Source: Sphingopyxis lindanitolerans (GTDB lineage: Bacteria > Pseudomonadota > Alphaproteobacteria > Sphingomonadales > Sphingomonadaceae). Taken from it: a stretch of 64,000 nucleotides of DNA. A program made the translations under genes and the position numbers. The notes under the pieces are model-generated. The model did no database searches. It worked only from the letters and a program-made list of their open reading frames with translations, and had not been told where the DNA came from. Of the stretch, positions 57,633-64,000 are shown one piece after another. Position 1 is the stretch's first letter, and every line of letters begins with the position of its first letter. The DNA lies in the NCBI RefSeq assembly GCF_002993885.1, contig NZ_CM009578.1, positions 1 through 64,000 of the forward strand, given 5' to 3'.

Positions 57633-57781
57633 CACGCGCCCCGCAGCCGATCAATCTCGGCCTCCGCATCGTCGAGTTCGTCCATGAGGTCGAACCGCGA
57701 GCTAACCGCCAGAGCGCAGCCGATGAACAGGCCAAGAGTGCCGCCGGTGATAAAGATCGCGAGGCCTAGAAGGATGGTCAT
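57632..57781 (-). CDS. 49-residue membrane protein
   Basis: MTILLGLAIFITGGTLGLFI starts a single hydrophobic helix of about 28 residues, followed by an acidic helix (DLMDELDDAEAEIDRLRGA). AGAGG lies upstream. Stop and next start overlap (TGATG). Unknown. Confidence 0.52.
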   Translation of the reverse strand: MTILLGLAIFITGGTLGLFIGCALAVSSRFDLMDELDDAEAEIDRLRGA

Positions 57782-57847
57782 GGTAAACCTCTGTGGTTAA
57801 ACGGAATTAACAAAATGCGGGGCGTTAACCGCGAAATGGAACAGCCA

Positions 57848-58102
57848 TCACGGTTCGCTTGCGTCGGCCGAAAAATTGCTGGCAGTCAGCGCGGTATGAA
57901 CGGGGTGATCCACGACGCAGCCGCTTTCGCGGTCGAAGCGCAGGTATTTCAGGGGGCTGACGACCATCAGCGGGCCTTCGTCGTCGCTCCAATCCTCGAC
58001 GATGAAGGGCTGGCTCAGCAGGAGGTGCGTGCCGTTTCCGGGGCCGGACTGATTGCCGCGCACGACGGGGTACGGGGGAAGGGGGTTGCTGCCGGGTGTC
58101 AT
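57848..58102 (-). CDS. hypothetical phage protein, first of the leftward convoy
   Basis: An 84-residue protein (MTPGSNPLPPYPVVRGNQSG, then PLMVVSPLKYLRFDRESGCV). Pro-rich N-terminus and a short beta-like core. It is divergent from the rightward gene at 58165. Not recognised; the overlapping longer frame at 57825-58112 is Arg-rich and was not accepted. Confidence 0.5.
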   Translation of the reverse strand: MTPGSNPLPPYPVVRGNQSGPGNGTHLLLSQPFIVEDWSDDEGPLMVVSPLKYLRFDRESGCVVDHPVHTALTASNFSADASEP

Positions 58103-58164
58103 TGCGGATCACCCGGCAGCGCGCCTATCGTGCCGATGTTCGGGACTGCACGAAGGGGATTCGA

Positions 58165-58368
58165 ATGGATTACGCGACGATCTTGGCGTTCAGGGCGATG
58201 GCCCGCGCGCTCGTCAAAGCCGAGCATGTCGATGCCAGCTTCTATGAGCATTTCGTCGCGTGTCTCGATGACGCGCTCGTCAAGGCCGACGGCGACGGGA
58301 AGCGCGGCGCCTACACGCTCATCGAAGAATTGCGCGCTCGGATCGCTCAGGATGCTGGGGGCGGGTGA
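58165..58368 (+). CDS. hypothetical phage protein
   Basis: A 67-residue helical protein from MDYATILAFRAMARALVKAE; AAGGGG lies about ten bases upstream. Not recognised. Confidence 0.52.
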   Translation: MDYATILAFRAMARALVKAEHVDASFYEHFVACLDDALVKADGDGKRGAYTLIEELRARIAQDAGGG

Positions 58369-58427
58369 GGGAGCGGCCATCGGTCAGGCGTCCCGACTTC
58401 TGACCTGTGGATCAGCGGGAGGACTAT

Positions 58428-58673
58428 ATGGACGACGATCTGACGATCGCGCTCGCAATGTGCGCCGAACTATCCCTGATATCGTCAGGATTAGCAGTAG
58501 AGATGGCAAGCCGCGGCTTGCTGCACGAGACAACTGCGGGACGGATGGCGAACTCGTTCGACAACGTGGCGGAATATCTGGACGGTGCAGAGGTCGACGA
58601 GTTGACCGAATATGCGGCGCTTCTGCATTCAAGCGCGATTCTGCTGCGCAGAGTGCGGCGCGAAAGTCCCTGA
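58428..58673 (+). CDS. hypothetical phage protein
   Basis: An 81-residue helical protein from MDDDLTIALAMCAELSLISS with GGGAGGA upstream. An upstream GTG (58407) is less likely. Not recognised. Its stop is about 70 bp from the convergent cro-like gene. Confidence 0.52.
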   Translation: MDDDLTIALAMCAELSLISSGLAVEMASRGLLHETTAGRMANSFDNVAEYLDGAEVDELTEYAALLHSSAILLRRVRRESP

Positions 58674-58745
58674 CATGCTGAGGGTCCAAAAGCGCGTTCG
58701 CGGCCGCTCGGCGTGCTGGCGAGAGGCGGATCGGGGCCAGCACGT

Positions 58746-58964
58746 TCATGCGGCGTCGGCTTTGGCGAAACCGGCGCACCGTTCCATGTCGGCAACAGCC
58801 TGTTCGACCTTCTGGATGCTGGCGAGCGTCATCCCGCCCTTTCCATTGCGCCAGTTGGAGAAATTGGCTGGGTGGACACCAGCAGCCTTGCGGACGGCGG
58901 AGAGGTCGGAGCCGATGGCTTTCGCCCGCGTCTCCCAATCCGCGAAGAGTTCATCATGGGTCAT
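58746..58964 (-). CDS. Cro-like helix-turn-helix repressor
   Basis: A 72-residue protein. The HTH is DLSAVRKAAGVHPANFSNWR then NGKGGMTLASIQKVEQAV (about residues 20-57). It diverges from the S24 repressor gene, with operators in the 86-bp gap between the starts, the arrangement of cro and cI. Probably favours lytic development. Confidence 0.78.
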   Translation of the reverse strand: MTHDELFADWETRAKAIGSDLSAVRKAAGVHPANFSNWRNGKGGMTLASIQKVEQAVADMERCAGFAKADAA

Positions 58965-58977
58965 GAGCCATGCTTAA

Positions 58978-58992
58978 TAGCATCATTGCTAA
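58978..58992. promoter_or_regulatory. phage repressor operator O1
   Basis: TAGCATCATTGCTAA, an inverted repeat TAGC-N6-GCTA, 14 bp before the cro-like start. The same sequence recurs at 60057-60071 (other strand) and, with one change, at 60026-60040. Confidence 0.65.
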
Positions 58993-59001
58993 TCAGCAAG
59001 A

Positions 59002-59022
59002 GCAATCTTGCTACAAGATTGC
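59002..59022. promoter_or_regulatory. second operator-like inverted repeat in the switch region
   Basis: GCAATCTT and AAGATTGC form a perfect 8-bp inverted repeat around GCTAC; the halves share AGCAA/TTGCT with the O1 operator. It lies between the divergent repressor genes. Confidence 0.5.
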
Positions 59023-59050
59023 TAATGGCATTTTTGCTAACGCTGTCGAG

Positions 59051-59698
59051 ATGTCCGAAGAGAACAACGACAAGGCGCTGATCACCGCACTCAGCAAGTG
59101 GGCGAAACTGTCCCCGTCTGAGGTCGCGCGCAATGCTGGGCTGGCGGTGTCGACGCTAACCCGCCCACTCAATCACCCCGTCAAACATCGCCTGTCAGTG
59201 CCGACGCTTGAGAAGCTGAAGGCGAAATATTCTGATTTTCCCGGCTGGTCGAACGAAGAGCCAGACCAGCCCGAAACCGATCTGAACATTGATTACGTGT
59301 CGGTCGAAGTCCTGCCAACCTATGCTGGAATGGGTGGCGGAGGGACGGGTGATGGAGATCCAGAAACCGCGCTCGTTCCCCGCTATCTGATCGAGAGCGT
59401 CTTTCGCGGTCATCCCAGCGACTTCGTTTTGATCCGCGTGCGCGGCAATTCGATGGAGCCGACGTTTCGCCACGATGACGAGCTGCTGGTTGACAAGCGC
59501 GATCGATCGCCAACGCAAGCCGGGCCCTTCGCGATATGGGATGCGGAATGGGGCGAATACCTAATCAAGAATGTGGAGCGCTTGCCGGGCGGGTTGGTTC
59601 GGCTATTTTCGTCGAACACCGAATATACGGCGACCGAGATAAGGCACGAGGAAACAAGGATATTGGGTCGGCCAGTCTGGTTCGGTCGTCGGCTCTAA
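59051..59698 (+). CDS. CI/LexA-like repressor with S24 peptidase domain
   Basis: A 215-residue prophage repressor from MSEENNDKALITALSKWAKL. An HTH (SPSEVARNAGLAVSTLTRPL, about 21-40) is followed by the S24 autoprotease: nucleophile Ser134 in RGNSMEPTF and Lys173 in YLIKNVERL, the expected dyad spacing. It likely holds lysogeny and is cleaved in a RecA-dependent way on DNA damage. Inferred to bind the TAGCATCATTGCTAA operators. Confidence 0.9.
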   Translation: MSEENNDKALITALSKWAKLSPSEVARNAGLAVSTLTRPLNHPVKHRLSVPTLEKLKAKYSDFPGWSNEEPDQPETDLNIDYVSVEVLPTYAGMGGGGTGDGDPETALVPRYLIESVFRGHPSDFVLIRVRGNSMEPTFRHDDELLVDKRDRSPTQAGPFAIWDAEWGEYLIKNVERLPGGLVRLFSSNTEYTATEIRHEETRILGRPVWFGRRL

Positions 59699-59740
59699 TT
59701 ATAGGGCGGTGGCATCGGGGGATGCCGGAAGGGGGAGGGG

Positions 59741-59905
59741 GTGGCTAAGGAGTACGGCGGAACTGACATCATTGCGCGATGCGGGATGGTGTTCTGCGCT
59801 TGCCTATTGTGCATCGTCTATGTTGCTGATTGGCGAGACGAAAGCGGCATTTTCCTATTTATATTTTCGTTGACGGTTCTCTTGGCAGGCGCGCTACGCC
59901 GGTGA
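59741..59905 (+). CDS. 54-residue two-helix membrane protein
   Basis: GTG 59741 encodes MAKEYGGTDIIARCGMVFCA onward, with two hydrophobic helices (MVFCACLLCIVYVA and IFLFIFSLTVLLAGA). GGGGGAGGGG is directly upstream. It ends inside the convergent 31-residue gene. It lies beside the repressor and could be expressed in the lysogen. Function unknown. Confidence 0.5.
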   Translation: MAKEYGGTDIIARCGMVFCACLLCIVYVADWRDESGIFLFIFSLTVLLAGALRR

Positions 59906-59989
59906 TGGTAGGGGGCGGCCGAGCCAGAATTGATAGAGGACTAGCATTCCCATCACGATGACCATGTTCCATTCATTATCGTAGTGCAT
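59894..59989 (-). CDS. 31-residue membrane peptide
   Basis: ATG 59989 encodes MHYDNEWNMVIVMGMLVLYQ and 11 more residues with one membrane helix. A strong AAGGAG is spaced eight bases before the ATG, the best ribosome site in the region. It overlaps the convergent gene by 12 bp. It may be made from the leftward promoter at the second operator cluster. Confidence 0.5.
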   Translation of the reverse strand: MHYDNEWNMVIVMGMLVLYQFWLGRPLPSPA

Positions 59990-60025
59990 ATCCACTCTCC
60001 TTCAGGGAGGGTGCAGCAAATAAAT

Positions 60026-60040
60026 TAGCATCATTGCAAA
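60026..60040. promoter_or_regulatory. phage repressor operator O2
   Basis: TAGCATCATTGCAAA, one mismatch from O1, in the AT-rich gap between the 31-residue gene (leftward) and the early operon (rightward). Confidence 0.58.
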
Positions 60041-60056
60041 TTATGAGTTGCACAGA

Positions 60057-60071
60057 TTAGCAATGATGCTA
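60057..60071. promoter_or_regulatory. phage repressor operator O3
   Basis: TTAGCAATGATGCTA, the exact reverse complement of O1. With O2 it forms a pair 31 bp apart centre to centre, about 30 bp before the early operon, so the repressor should silence this operon in the lysogen. Confidence 0.62.
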
Positions 60072-60102
60072 CAACCGGCCCCGTCACCAAACGGAGCCGC
60101 AC

Positions 60103-60819
60103 ATGCAAACGCAACAAACTCTCGACGACATTCTCGCCCGCTGGGACAGCGGCGAAGGCAAGCCCTACAAGGGATCGCTGATCGACTGGTCGGCATATGA
60201 CGGGGATGGCAACGCGCCTCCCGACGACATGGGGTGCATGTGTGCGCAGGGGCAAGTCCTGCACCTGCTCGGCGGATGGTCGCCCCGTAAGCTGGCCGAT
60301 ACCGAACAGGCCAAGGCCGACGCGGAAACCGCCAAGCTGCTCAACATCAGCACCGCCCATGCGATCTTGCTGCGGAACGTCAACGACAGCATCGACGGCG
60401 CGCCCTCGATCGTCCTGACCAATCCCGAAAAGGTGCTGGGCGATCAGGCCCATATCGTGCTGGCCTTCTGGCTGCACATGGACCGGATGACGGATGAGCA
60501 ATGGGACGCCGCATGGGACGCCGCATGGGACGCCGCACGGGTCGCCGCACGGGTCGCCGCACGGGACGCCGCACGGGCCGCCGCATGGGTCGCCGCACGG
60601 GCCGCCGCATGGGCCGCCGCACGGGCCGCCGCACGGGACGCCGCATGGGCCGCCGCATGGGTCGCCGCACGGGCCGCCGCTGGATATGCCTGCGCCGAAA
60701 TCCAAGGCGCCAGCCTCCTTCGCGAGCAGGGCAAGCCGTTCTTCTTTCTCCCCATGTTCGGCTTCGACAGCCCCGAGGCCATCCCGGCGTTGCCCGCCGA
60801 CTACGGCAAGGTGGCATAA
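60103..60819 (+). CDS. early protein with (W/R)-x-A-A tandem repeats
   Basis: A 238-residue protein. A Cys-containing N-terminal part (DDMGCMCAQGQVLHLLGGWS) of about 130 residues precedes 14 tetrapeptide repeats (WDAA, RVAA, RDAA, RAAA, WAAA) at residues 135-190, coded by 12-bp units. A short tail (EAIPALPADYGKVA) ends it. Repeats of this kind occur in many phage early proteins of unknown function and predict a long amphipathic helix. Repressor operators lie just upstream. Confidence 0.75.
   Translation: MQTQQTLDDILARWDSGEGKPYKGSLIDWSAYDGDGNAPPDDMGCMCAQGQVLHLLGGWSPRKLADTEQAKADAETAKLLNISTAHAILLRNVNDSIDGAPSIVLTNPEKVLGDQAHIVLAFWLHMDRMTDEQWDAAWDAAWDAARVAARVAARDAARAAAWVAARAAAWAAARAAARDAAWAAAWVAARAAAGYACAEIQGASLLREQGKPFFFLPMFGFDSPEAIPALPADYGKVA
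60505..60672 (+). repeat. 14 x 12-bp tandem repeat inside the early gene
   Basis: Units of the form G(A/C/T)CGCCGCA(T/C)GG repeat without interruption from 60505 to 60672. They are in frame and each codes four residues. Copy number could vary by slippage without changing the frame. Confidence 0.9.
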
Positions 60820-61127
60820 TGATGCGCGCCACCTTCGACCTCGACTTCCGCGTCAGCGAGGCGTTAGAGCGCCGCGCCTTCCCGGAATATCAGCGCGACT
60901 ATGCGCCCCCGTCCGCCGCTCAACAGGCTATCTGGAATCTCGACGACACCCTGAGGGCGATCGACGAGGCGGACCTTGCCCTCGAACGCGGCTGCGGCAG
61001 CTTCGAGCGCCATTGCCACCTTGCAACGATGGCCGGTCGGACGCGCGAAGAGGCGAGGGCGGATGCTCATCGACTGTTCCGGCGTGCGTATGCGGCGGCG
61101 GTTGCTGGCGAGCGGGTGGCGGCATGA
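60819..61127 (+). CDS. hypothetical early phage protein
   Basis: A 102-residue protein from ATG 60819 (overlapping the TAA of the repeat gene). The start MMRATFDLDFRVSEALERRA and the helix LRAIDEADLALERGCGSFER are Ala/Glu/Arg-rich. The end (AGRTREEARADAHRLFRRAY) is basic. Not recognised. Confidence 0.55.
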   Translation: MMRATFDLDFRVSEALERRAFPEYQRDYAPPSAAQQAIWNLDDTLRAIDEADLALERGCGSFERHCHLATMAGRTREEARADAHRLFRRAYAAAVAGERVAA

Positions 61128-61360
61128 ACTACACCGACGCCCGCGAGGCCTTCAACCGCGCCAGCCATTCCGACGCGCTGCCCGAGATGCAGATTGTCGC
61201 GGCCGAAACCCTCCAGCCCGACACCGACGAGCAGCCGCGTGCCCTCGTCACGTCCCTCTGGATCGCAGCCGCCTTTCTCGTCGCTGCGCACGTCATCTGG
61301 GTCGCGGCCGATATGCCCGGTGCCCAATTTCTCAACCGTTTGATGGAGACTTTGCCGTGA
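61124..61360 (+). CDS. hypothetical membrane protein
   Basis: A 78-residue protein (MNYTDAREAFNRASHSDALP) with one membrane helix (LWIAAAFLVAAHVIWVAA). Start and end overlap neighbours (ATGA, GTGA). Unknown. Confidence 0.55.
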   Translation: MNYTDAREAFNRASHSDALPEMQIVAAETLQPDTDEQPRALVTSLWIAAAFLVAAHVIWVAADMPGAQFLNRLMETLP

Positions 61361-61680
61361 GCAATCCAATTCTGACCGCCGCCGAGCGCGAGACGTTGAA
61401 CAAGGCGCTGGAAATCATCTTCGCCCACACCCCCGAGGGTGCCAGCTTCCTGATCGACGCGCGCCACCCCAAGGGGTTCCGGCAGGACTTCGGCGTTTGC
61501 TACTTCACCAGCAAGGTCCGCACCCAGCATTCGTTCATTACCGGCGCCACCCTCGCTGATCGGATCCAGTTCGCTATCGACCGCGAGACGGACGAAATGG
61601 CGGACCCTGAAAAGGCCAACGCCCAGCGCATCGCCAAGCTTCGTGAAGAGCTTGCCAATCTCACTGGAGCGGCGGCGTGA
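61357..61680 (+). CDS. hypothetical early phage protein
   Basis: A 107-residue protein from GTG 61357 (overlap GTGA). It reads MSNPILTAAERETLNKALEI, FLIDARHPKGFRQDFGVCYF and ends in a helix (ANAQRIAKLREELANLTGAA). Not recognised. Confidence 0.55.
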   Translation: MSNPILTAAERETLNKALEIIFAHTPEGASFLIDARHPKGFRQDFGVCYFTSKVRTQHSFITGATLADRIQFAIDRETDEMADPEKANAQRIAKLREELANLTGAAA

Positions 61681-62039
61681 GCGGGGCGCACACCGACGGC
61701 GCGTGGCACGTCGAAGACCCTATGGGAGACGGCGTTGAGGATGATCTGTGGATCGTTGTTGGCGATCAGGCCCACAACTGGCGCTGCCTCGCTCTCGTCT
61801 CATGTGACGTCGAGAAGGGGCCTGTCCCAAAGCCGGTTTACCGTCCGCAGCGCGACGCCAACGCTCGTCTGATCACCGCCGCGCCCGATCTGCTTGCTGC
61901 TCTCCTTGAGGCCCATCGCGCCCTCAACTTCTACGAGTGGTACAACAACCCCGCGAGCGGTTGGGCCTCCGAGGACAACACCACCGTTCGCGGCGTGGTG
62001 GACGCTGCCATCGCCAAGGCGACGGGCGGTGCCGCATGA
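61677..62039 (+). CDS. hypothetical early phage protein
   Basis: A 120-residue protein from GTG 61677. The block ANARLITAAPDLLAALLEAH is common to many phage early proteins of unknown function; the rest is mixed alpha/beta. Overlaps both neighbours by four bases. Confidence 0.62.
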   Translation: MSGAHTDGAWHVEDPMGDGVEDDLWIVVGDQAHNWRCLALVSCDVEKGPVPKPVYRPQRDANARLITAAPDLLAALLEAHRALNFYEWYNNPASGWASEDNTTVRGVVDAAIAKATGGAA

Positions 62040-62209
62040 CCGTCGCCCTCCGCCTCCGCGAGATCGAGGAAGCCCACGCCGATGACGCTTTCCTCGCCAT
62101 GTCGAAGTTGCGCGACGAGTTCGTGCGGTCGAACAACAACCATGCCGCGTGCCTCGTCGATGAAGCGATCGAGAAGTTGATGGCGGCCCTCCGAAAGATG
62201 GGAGCCTAA
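62036..62209 (+). CDS. small early phage protein
   Basis: A 57-residue helical protein (MTVALRLREIEEAHADDAFL). Coupled by ATGA. Not recognised. Confidence 0.52.
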   Translation: MTVALRLREIEEAHADDAFLAMSKLRDEFVRSNNNHAACLVDEAIEKLMAALRKMGA

Positions 62210-62211
62210 CC

Positions 62212-62532
62212 ATGGACGGCAGCTTCACCACCACCGTCATCTGGCACGACAGCCGGGGCAGCGAATGCGAGGCCGAGGTGCGCGTGACCTATGTCGGGCG
62301 CCACGGGTTCCCGGAAACGCGGACCGACCCGGCTGAACCCGCGACGGTCGAAATCACGGACATCGTGCCAATCAACGACGATGCCTGGGCCTACATTCCC
62401 GACGACCTTTTCGAGCGCGACGACCTGATCGCGGAATGTTTCGAGGACTGGGACGCCACCTGTGAGGCCGCCGAGGAAGCGCGCGCCGAGGATTACCGCG
62501 ACCGCATGAGAGAGGAAGCCGACAATGGATAA
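62212..62532 (+). CDS. acidic early phage protein
   Basis: A 106-residue, strongly acidic protein. A beta-rich N-terminus (FTTTVIWHDSRGSECEAEVR) and a Glu/Asp/Ala-rich helical end (ATCEAAEEARAEDYRDRMRE). It overlaps the exonuclease by 8 bp. Small acidic phage proteins may mimic DNA; this is only a possibility. Confidence 0.55.
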   Translation: MDGSFTTTVIWHDSRGSECEAEVRVTYVGRHGFPETRTDPAEPATVEITDIVPINDDAWAYIPDDLFERDDLIAECFEDWDATCEAAEEARAEDYRDRMREEADNG

Positions 62533-63310
62533 CCCATTCAGCCGGGATTACGTCGCCGCGCCCGTTGACGACCAGCCGGAACCCGCGCGCACGGCAACCC
62601 CGGCACCGGGGAAGGGCCGCGTCGTCTATCACCGGGACGTCATCCAAGGCACCGCCGAATGGATGAAGCTGCGGACTGGCATTTTGACGGCGAGCGAAAT
62701 GAAGCTGATCCTGACCCCGACACTCAAGGTCGCCAACAACGACAAGGCGCGGGCGCATCTTTGGGAACTGCTCGCCCAGCGGATCACCGGCTTTGTCGAA
62801 GAGACATATGAAAGCTGGGACATTCTGCGCGGTCGCGAGGATGAGATCGAGGCCCGGCTGCAATATTCGCAGCACTATGCGCCGGTTGAGGAATGCGGCT
62901 TCATTACGAACGACGAATGGGGCTTCACGCTCGGCTATTCGCCCGACGGTCTGGTCGGTGACGACGGCCTGATCGAGTGCAAGTCACGGAAGCAAAAATA
63001 CCAGATCGAGACGATTGTCGAATATGCTTCGAAGAAGCTGATCCCGACCGAGTTCATGCTTCAGCATCAAACCGGGCTTGTCGCGTCCAAGCGCAAGTGG
63101 ATCGACTTCATCAGCTATTCGGGCGGACTGCCCATGTCGACGACCCGCGTTGACCTGATCCCCGAATATGAGGACGCGATACTTTCCGCATCCGAAAAGT
63201 TCGAGGCCGACCTCGCTGACAAGCGAGCGATCTACGACGCGATGATGGCGTCCGGCGCGCGGTTGATCCCCACCGAACGCTCAATCTTTACCACCGGAGA
63301 CCTGAAATGA
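62525..63310 (+). CDS. YqaJ-type recombination exonuclease
   Basis: A 261-residue lambda-exonuclease-like nuclease. GTAEWMKLRTGILTASEMKL is the typical opening, and the PD-(D/E)xK site is GYSPDGLVGDDGLIECKSRK with Asp141, Glu151 and Lys153. It processes dsDNA ends 5' to 3' for annealing-type recombination. The partner would be the next gene. Confidence 0.88.
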   Translation: MDNPFSRDYVAAPVDDQPEPARTATPAPGKGRVVYHRDVIQGTAEWMKLRTGILTASEMKLILTPTLKVANNDKARAHLWELLAQRITGFVEETYESWDILRGREDEIEARLQYSQHYAPVEECGFITNDEWGFTLGYSPDGLVGDDGLIECKSRKQKYQIETIVEYASKKLIPTEFMLQHQTGLVASKRKWIDFISYSGGLPMSTTRVDLIPEYEDAILSASEKFEADLADKRAIYDAMMASGARLIPTERSIFTTGDLK

Positions 63311-64000
63311 CGGGCGACCTCGCCTCGACCATTGTTCCCAAGTCGGACCAGCTCAATGCCGATGACCTGATCGCCGGCCCGATCACCATTACGGTTCGCG
63401 ACGCCTATGTCCGCAAGGGCGAGGATCAGCCGTGCTACATCTTCTACGAAGGCGACAACGGGAAGCCGTACAAGCCCAACAAGGGGCAGCGGCGGCTGCT
63501 GATGCTCGTTTGGAAGACCGACGAGAGCAAAGACTTCATCGGTCGGTCGATGACGCTTTTCCGCAATCCCGACGTCCTTTGGGCGGGGAAGCCAGAAGGC
63601 GGCATTCAGGTCAGCCACGTCTCGCATATCACCGAGGCACAGACGCATATGATCACGGTCCGCCGCGGACTGCGCGTTGCCATGACGGTGAAGCCGCTCG
63701 CGATCGACAACCAGCGCGGCGACAACGGCGCGCGCGAGGTTGCCGACGACCTGATCCGCCGCGCAGAGGCCGCGCCCGACGTCGAGGCACTGGCTGCGCT
63801 GGCGGAGGTGCCAGGCATCATCAAGCGCCGCGAATGGCTGCGCGACACCGACCCCGCGCTTTACGACAAGGTGGGCGAGGCGTTCGAGGCCCGCGAGCGC
63901 GAATTGACGCCCGCCGACACCGCCACCCCCGACAACCCGACCGCAGCGGAAGGCCCGGCAGACGATGACCGGGGCGACCAGTTCGACGGGACCGACGAAG
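63307..64000 (+). CDS. recombination-associated phage protein, truncated by the window end
   Basis: From ATG 63307 (ATGA overlap) the frame stays open to the end, giving 231 residues. A beta-rich first half (AGPITITVRDAYVRKGEDQP, CYIFYEGDNGKPYKPNKGQR) resembles an OB-like fold. It ends in an acidic stretch (GPADDDRGDQFDGTDE), as SSB-type proteins do. Position after the exonuclease suggests an ssDNA-binding or annealing partner. The full length and family are unknown. Confidence 0.6.
   Translation, partial: MTGDLASTIVPKSDQLNADDLIAGPITITVRDAYVRKGEDQPCYIFYEGDNGKPYKPNKGQRRLLMLVWKTDESKDFIGRSMTLFRNPDVLWAGKPEGGIQVSHVSHITEAQTHMITVRRGLRVAMTVKPLAIDNQRGDNGAREVADDLIRRAEAAPDVEALAALAEVPGIIKRREWLRDTDPALYDKVGEAFEARERELTPADTATPDNPTAAEGPADDDRGDQFDGTDE

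Larger units (their letters stand above)
22974..64000. mobile_element. podovirus-type prophage integrated at tRNA-Pro(CGG), right end outside the window
   Basis: The left border is the tRNA-Pro 3' fragment at 22974-23018. To the right are only phage-type genes: methyltransferases, lysis genes, T7-like tail and internal proteins, BPP-1-like capsid and cement proteins, portal, terminases, a replication block, a Cro/CI switch and a YqaJ recombination nuclease. At least 41 kb is present. Integrase and excisionase were not seen and are expected beyond 64000 near the intact tRNA. The structural set looks complete, so the element may be an intact lysogen. Confidence 0.92.

Noticed and set aside
57794-57830. 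GGTTAA/TTAACC half-sites upstream of the 49-residue gene as an operator
   Set aside because: Irregular spacing and low-complexity TTAA matches; not enough to claim a site.
57825-58112. 95-residue Arg-rich frame over 57848-58102
   Set aside because: The other frame has a more normal composition; this one looks like its shadow.
60505-60672. Tandem array as a CRISPR
   Set aside because: Units are 12 bp without spacers, in frame in a protein gene; no cas genes.

Overview
The window (high GC, mostly tightly packed genes) looks like a Sphingomonadales alphaproteobacterium (Sphingopyxis or Sphingomonas type). The support is the gene content: a CpdR-like response regulator, several TonB-family proteins, a catecholate siderophore receptor and an N-formylglutamate amidohydrolase. 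This is inferred from protein sequence read by eye; no database search was possible.

Positions 1-22973 are chromosome. 1-6705 is a signalling group: two membrane sensors (one ending in a cyclic-nucleotide-binding-like domain), a large MFS or nucleotide-carrier-like protein with a HEAT-like tail, a HAMP-SpoIIE/PP2C phosphatase and a class III cyclase-like protein. 6837-13739 is an iron island bounded by two Fur-box-like sites. PepSY, DUF2271, DUF4198 and ApbE genes run rightward; TonB, a PiuC-type dioxygenase and a Fiu-like receptor run leftward. The DUF2271 protein carries an ApbE-type flavinylation motif. 13932-22734 holds small envelope proteins, an AraC regulator, a frameshifted TonB-like gene, an alpha/beta hydrolase, an SDR, tRNA-Val(GAC), CpdR and the amidohydrolase. 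A candidate small RNA with a pyrimidine-rich loop lies at 22733-22843.

From 22974 to the end is a prophage that runs off the right edge. Its left border is a 45-nt 3' fragment of tRNA-Pro(CGG), interpreted as attL; the intact tRNA and the integrase should lie to the right. 23174-27774 (rightward) has two DNA methyltransferases, an XRE regulator and small accessory genes. The cytosine methyltransferase overlaps a second long reading frame. 27833-58102 is one long leftward convoy. In transcription order it has small replication and regulatory genes, a RuvC-like nuclease, terminases, portal, scaffold, a BPP-1-like capsid and cement protein, T7-like tail tube, nozzle and internal virion proteins, a lipoprotein with its own promoter, a T7-type tail fibre, a PhoD-like phosphatase, endolysin, holin-like proteins and overlapping spanins. 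This is a podovirus. Four copies of a motif, TTTTGAGCGCCGATA on the minus strand, sit at gene boundaries of this convoy and are candidate phage transcription signals. 58165-60071 is the lysogeny switch (Cro-like and LexA/CI-like S24 genes) with repeated operators. 60103-64000 is a rightward early operon with a 12-bp-repeat gene, small coupled genes, a YqaJ exonuclease and a truncated partner gene.

No rRNA, CRISPR array, insertion sequence, reverse transcriptase or phage RNA polymerase was seen.
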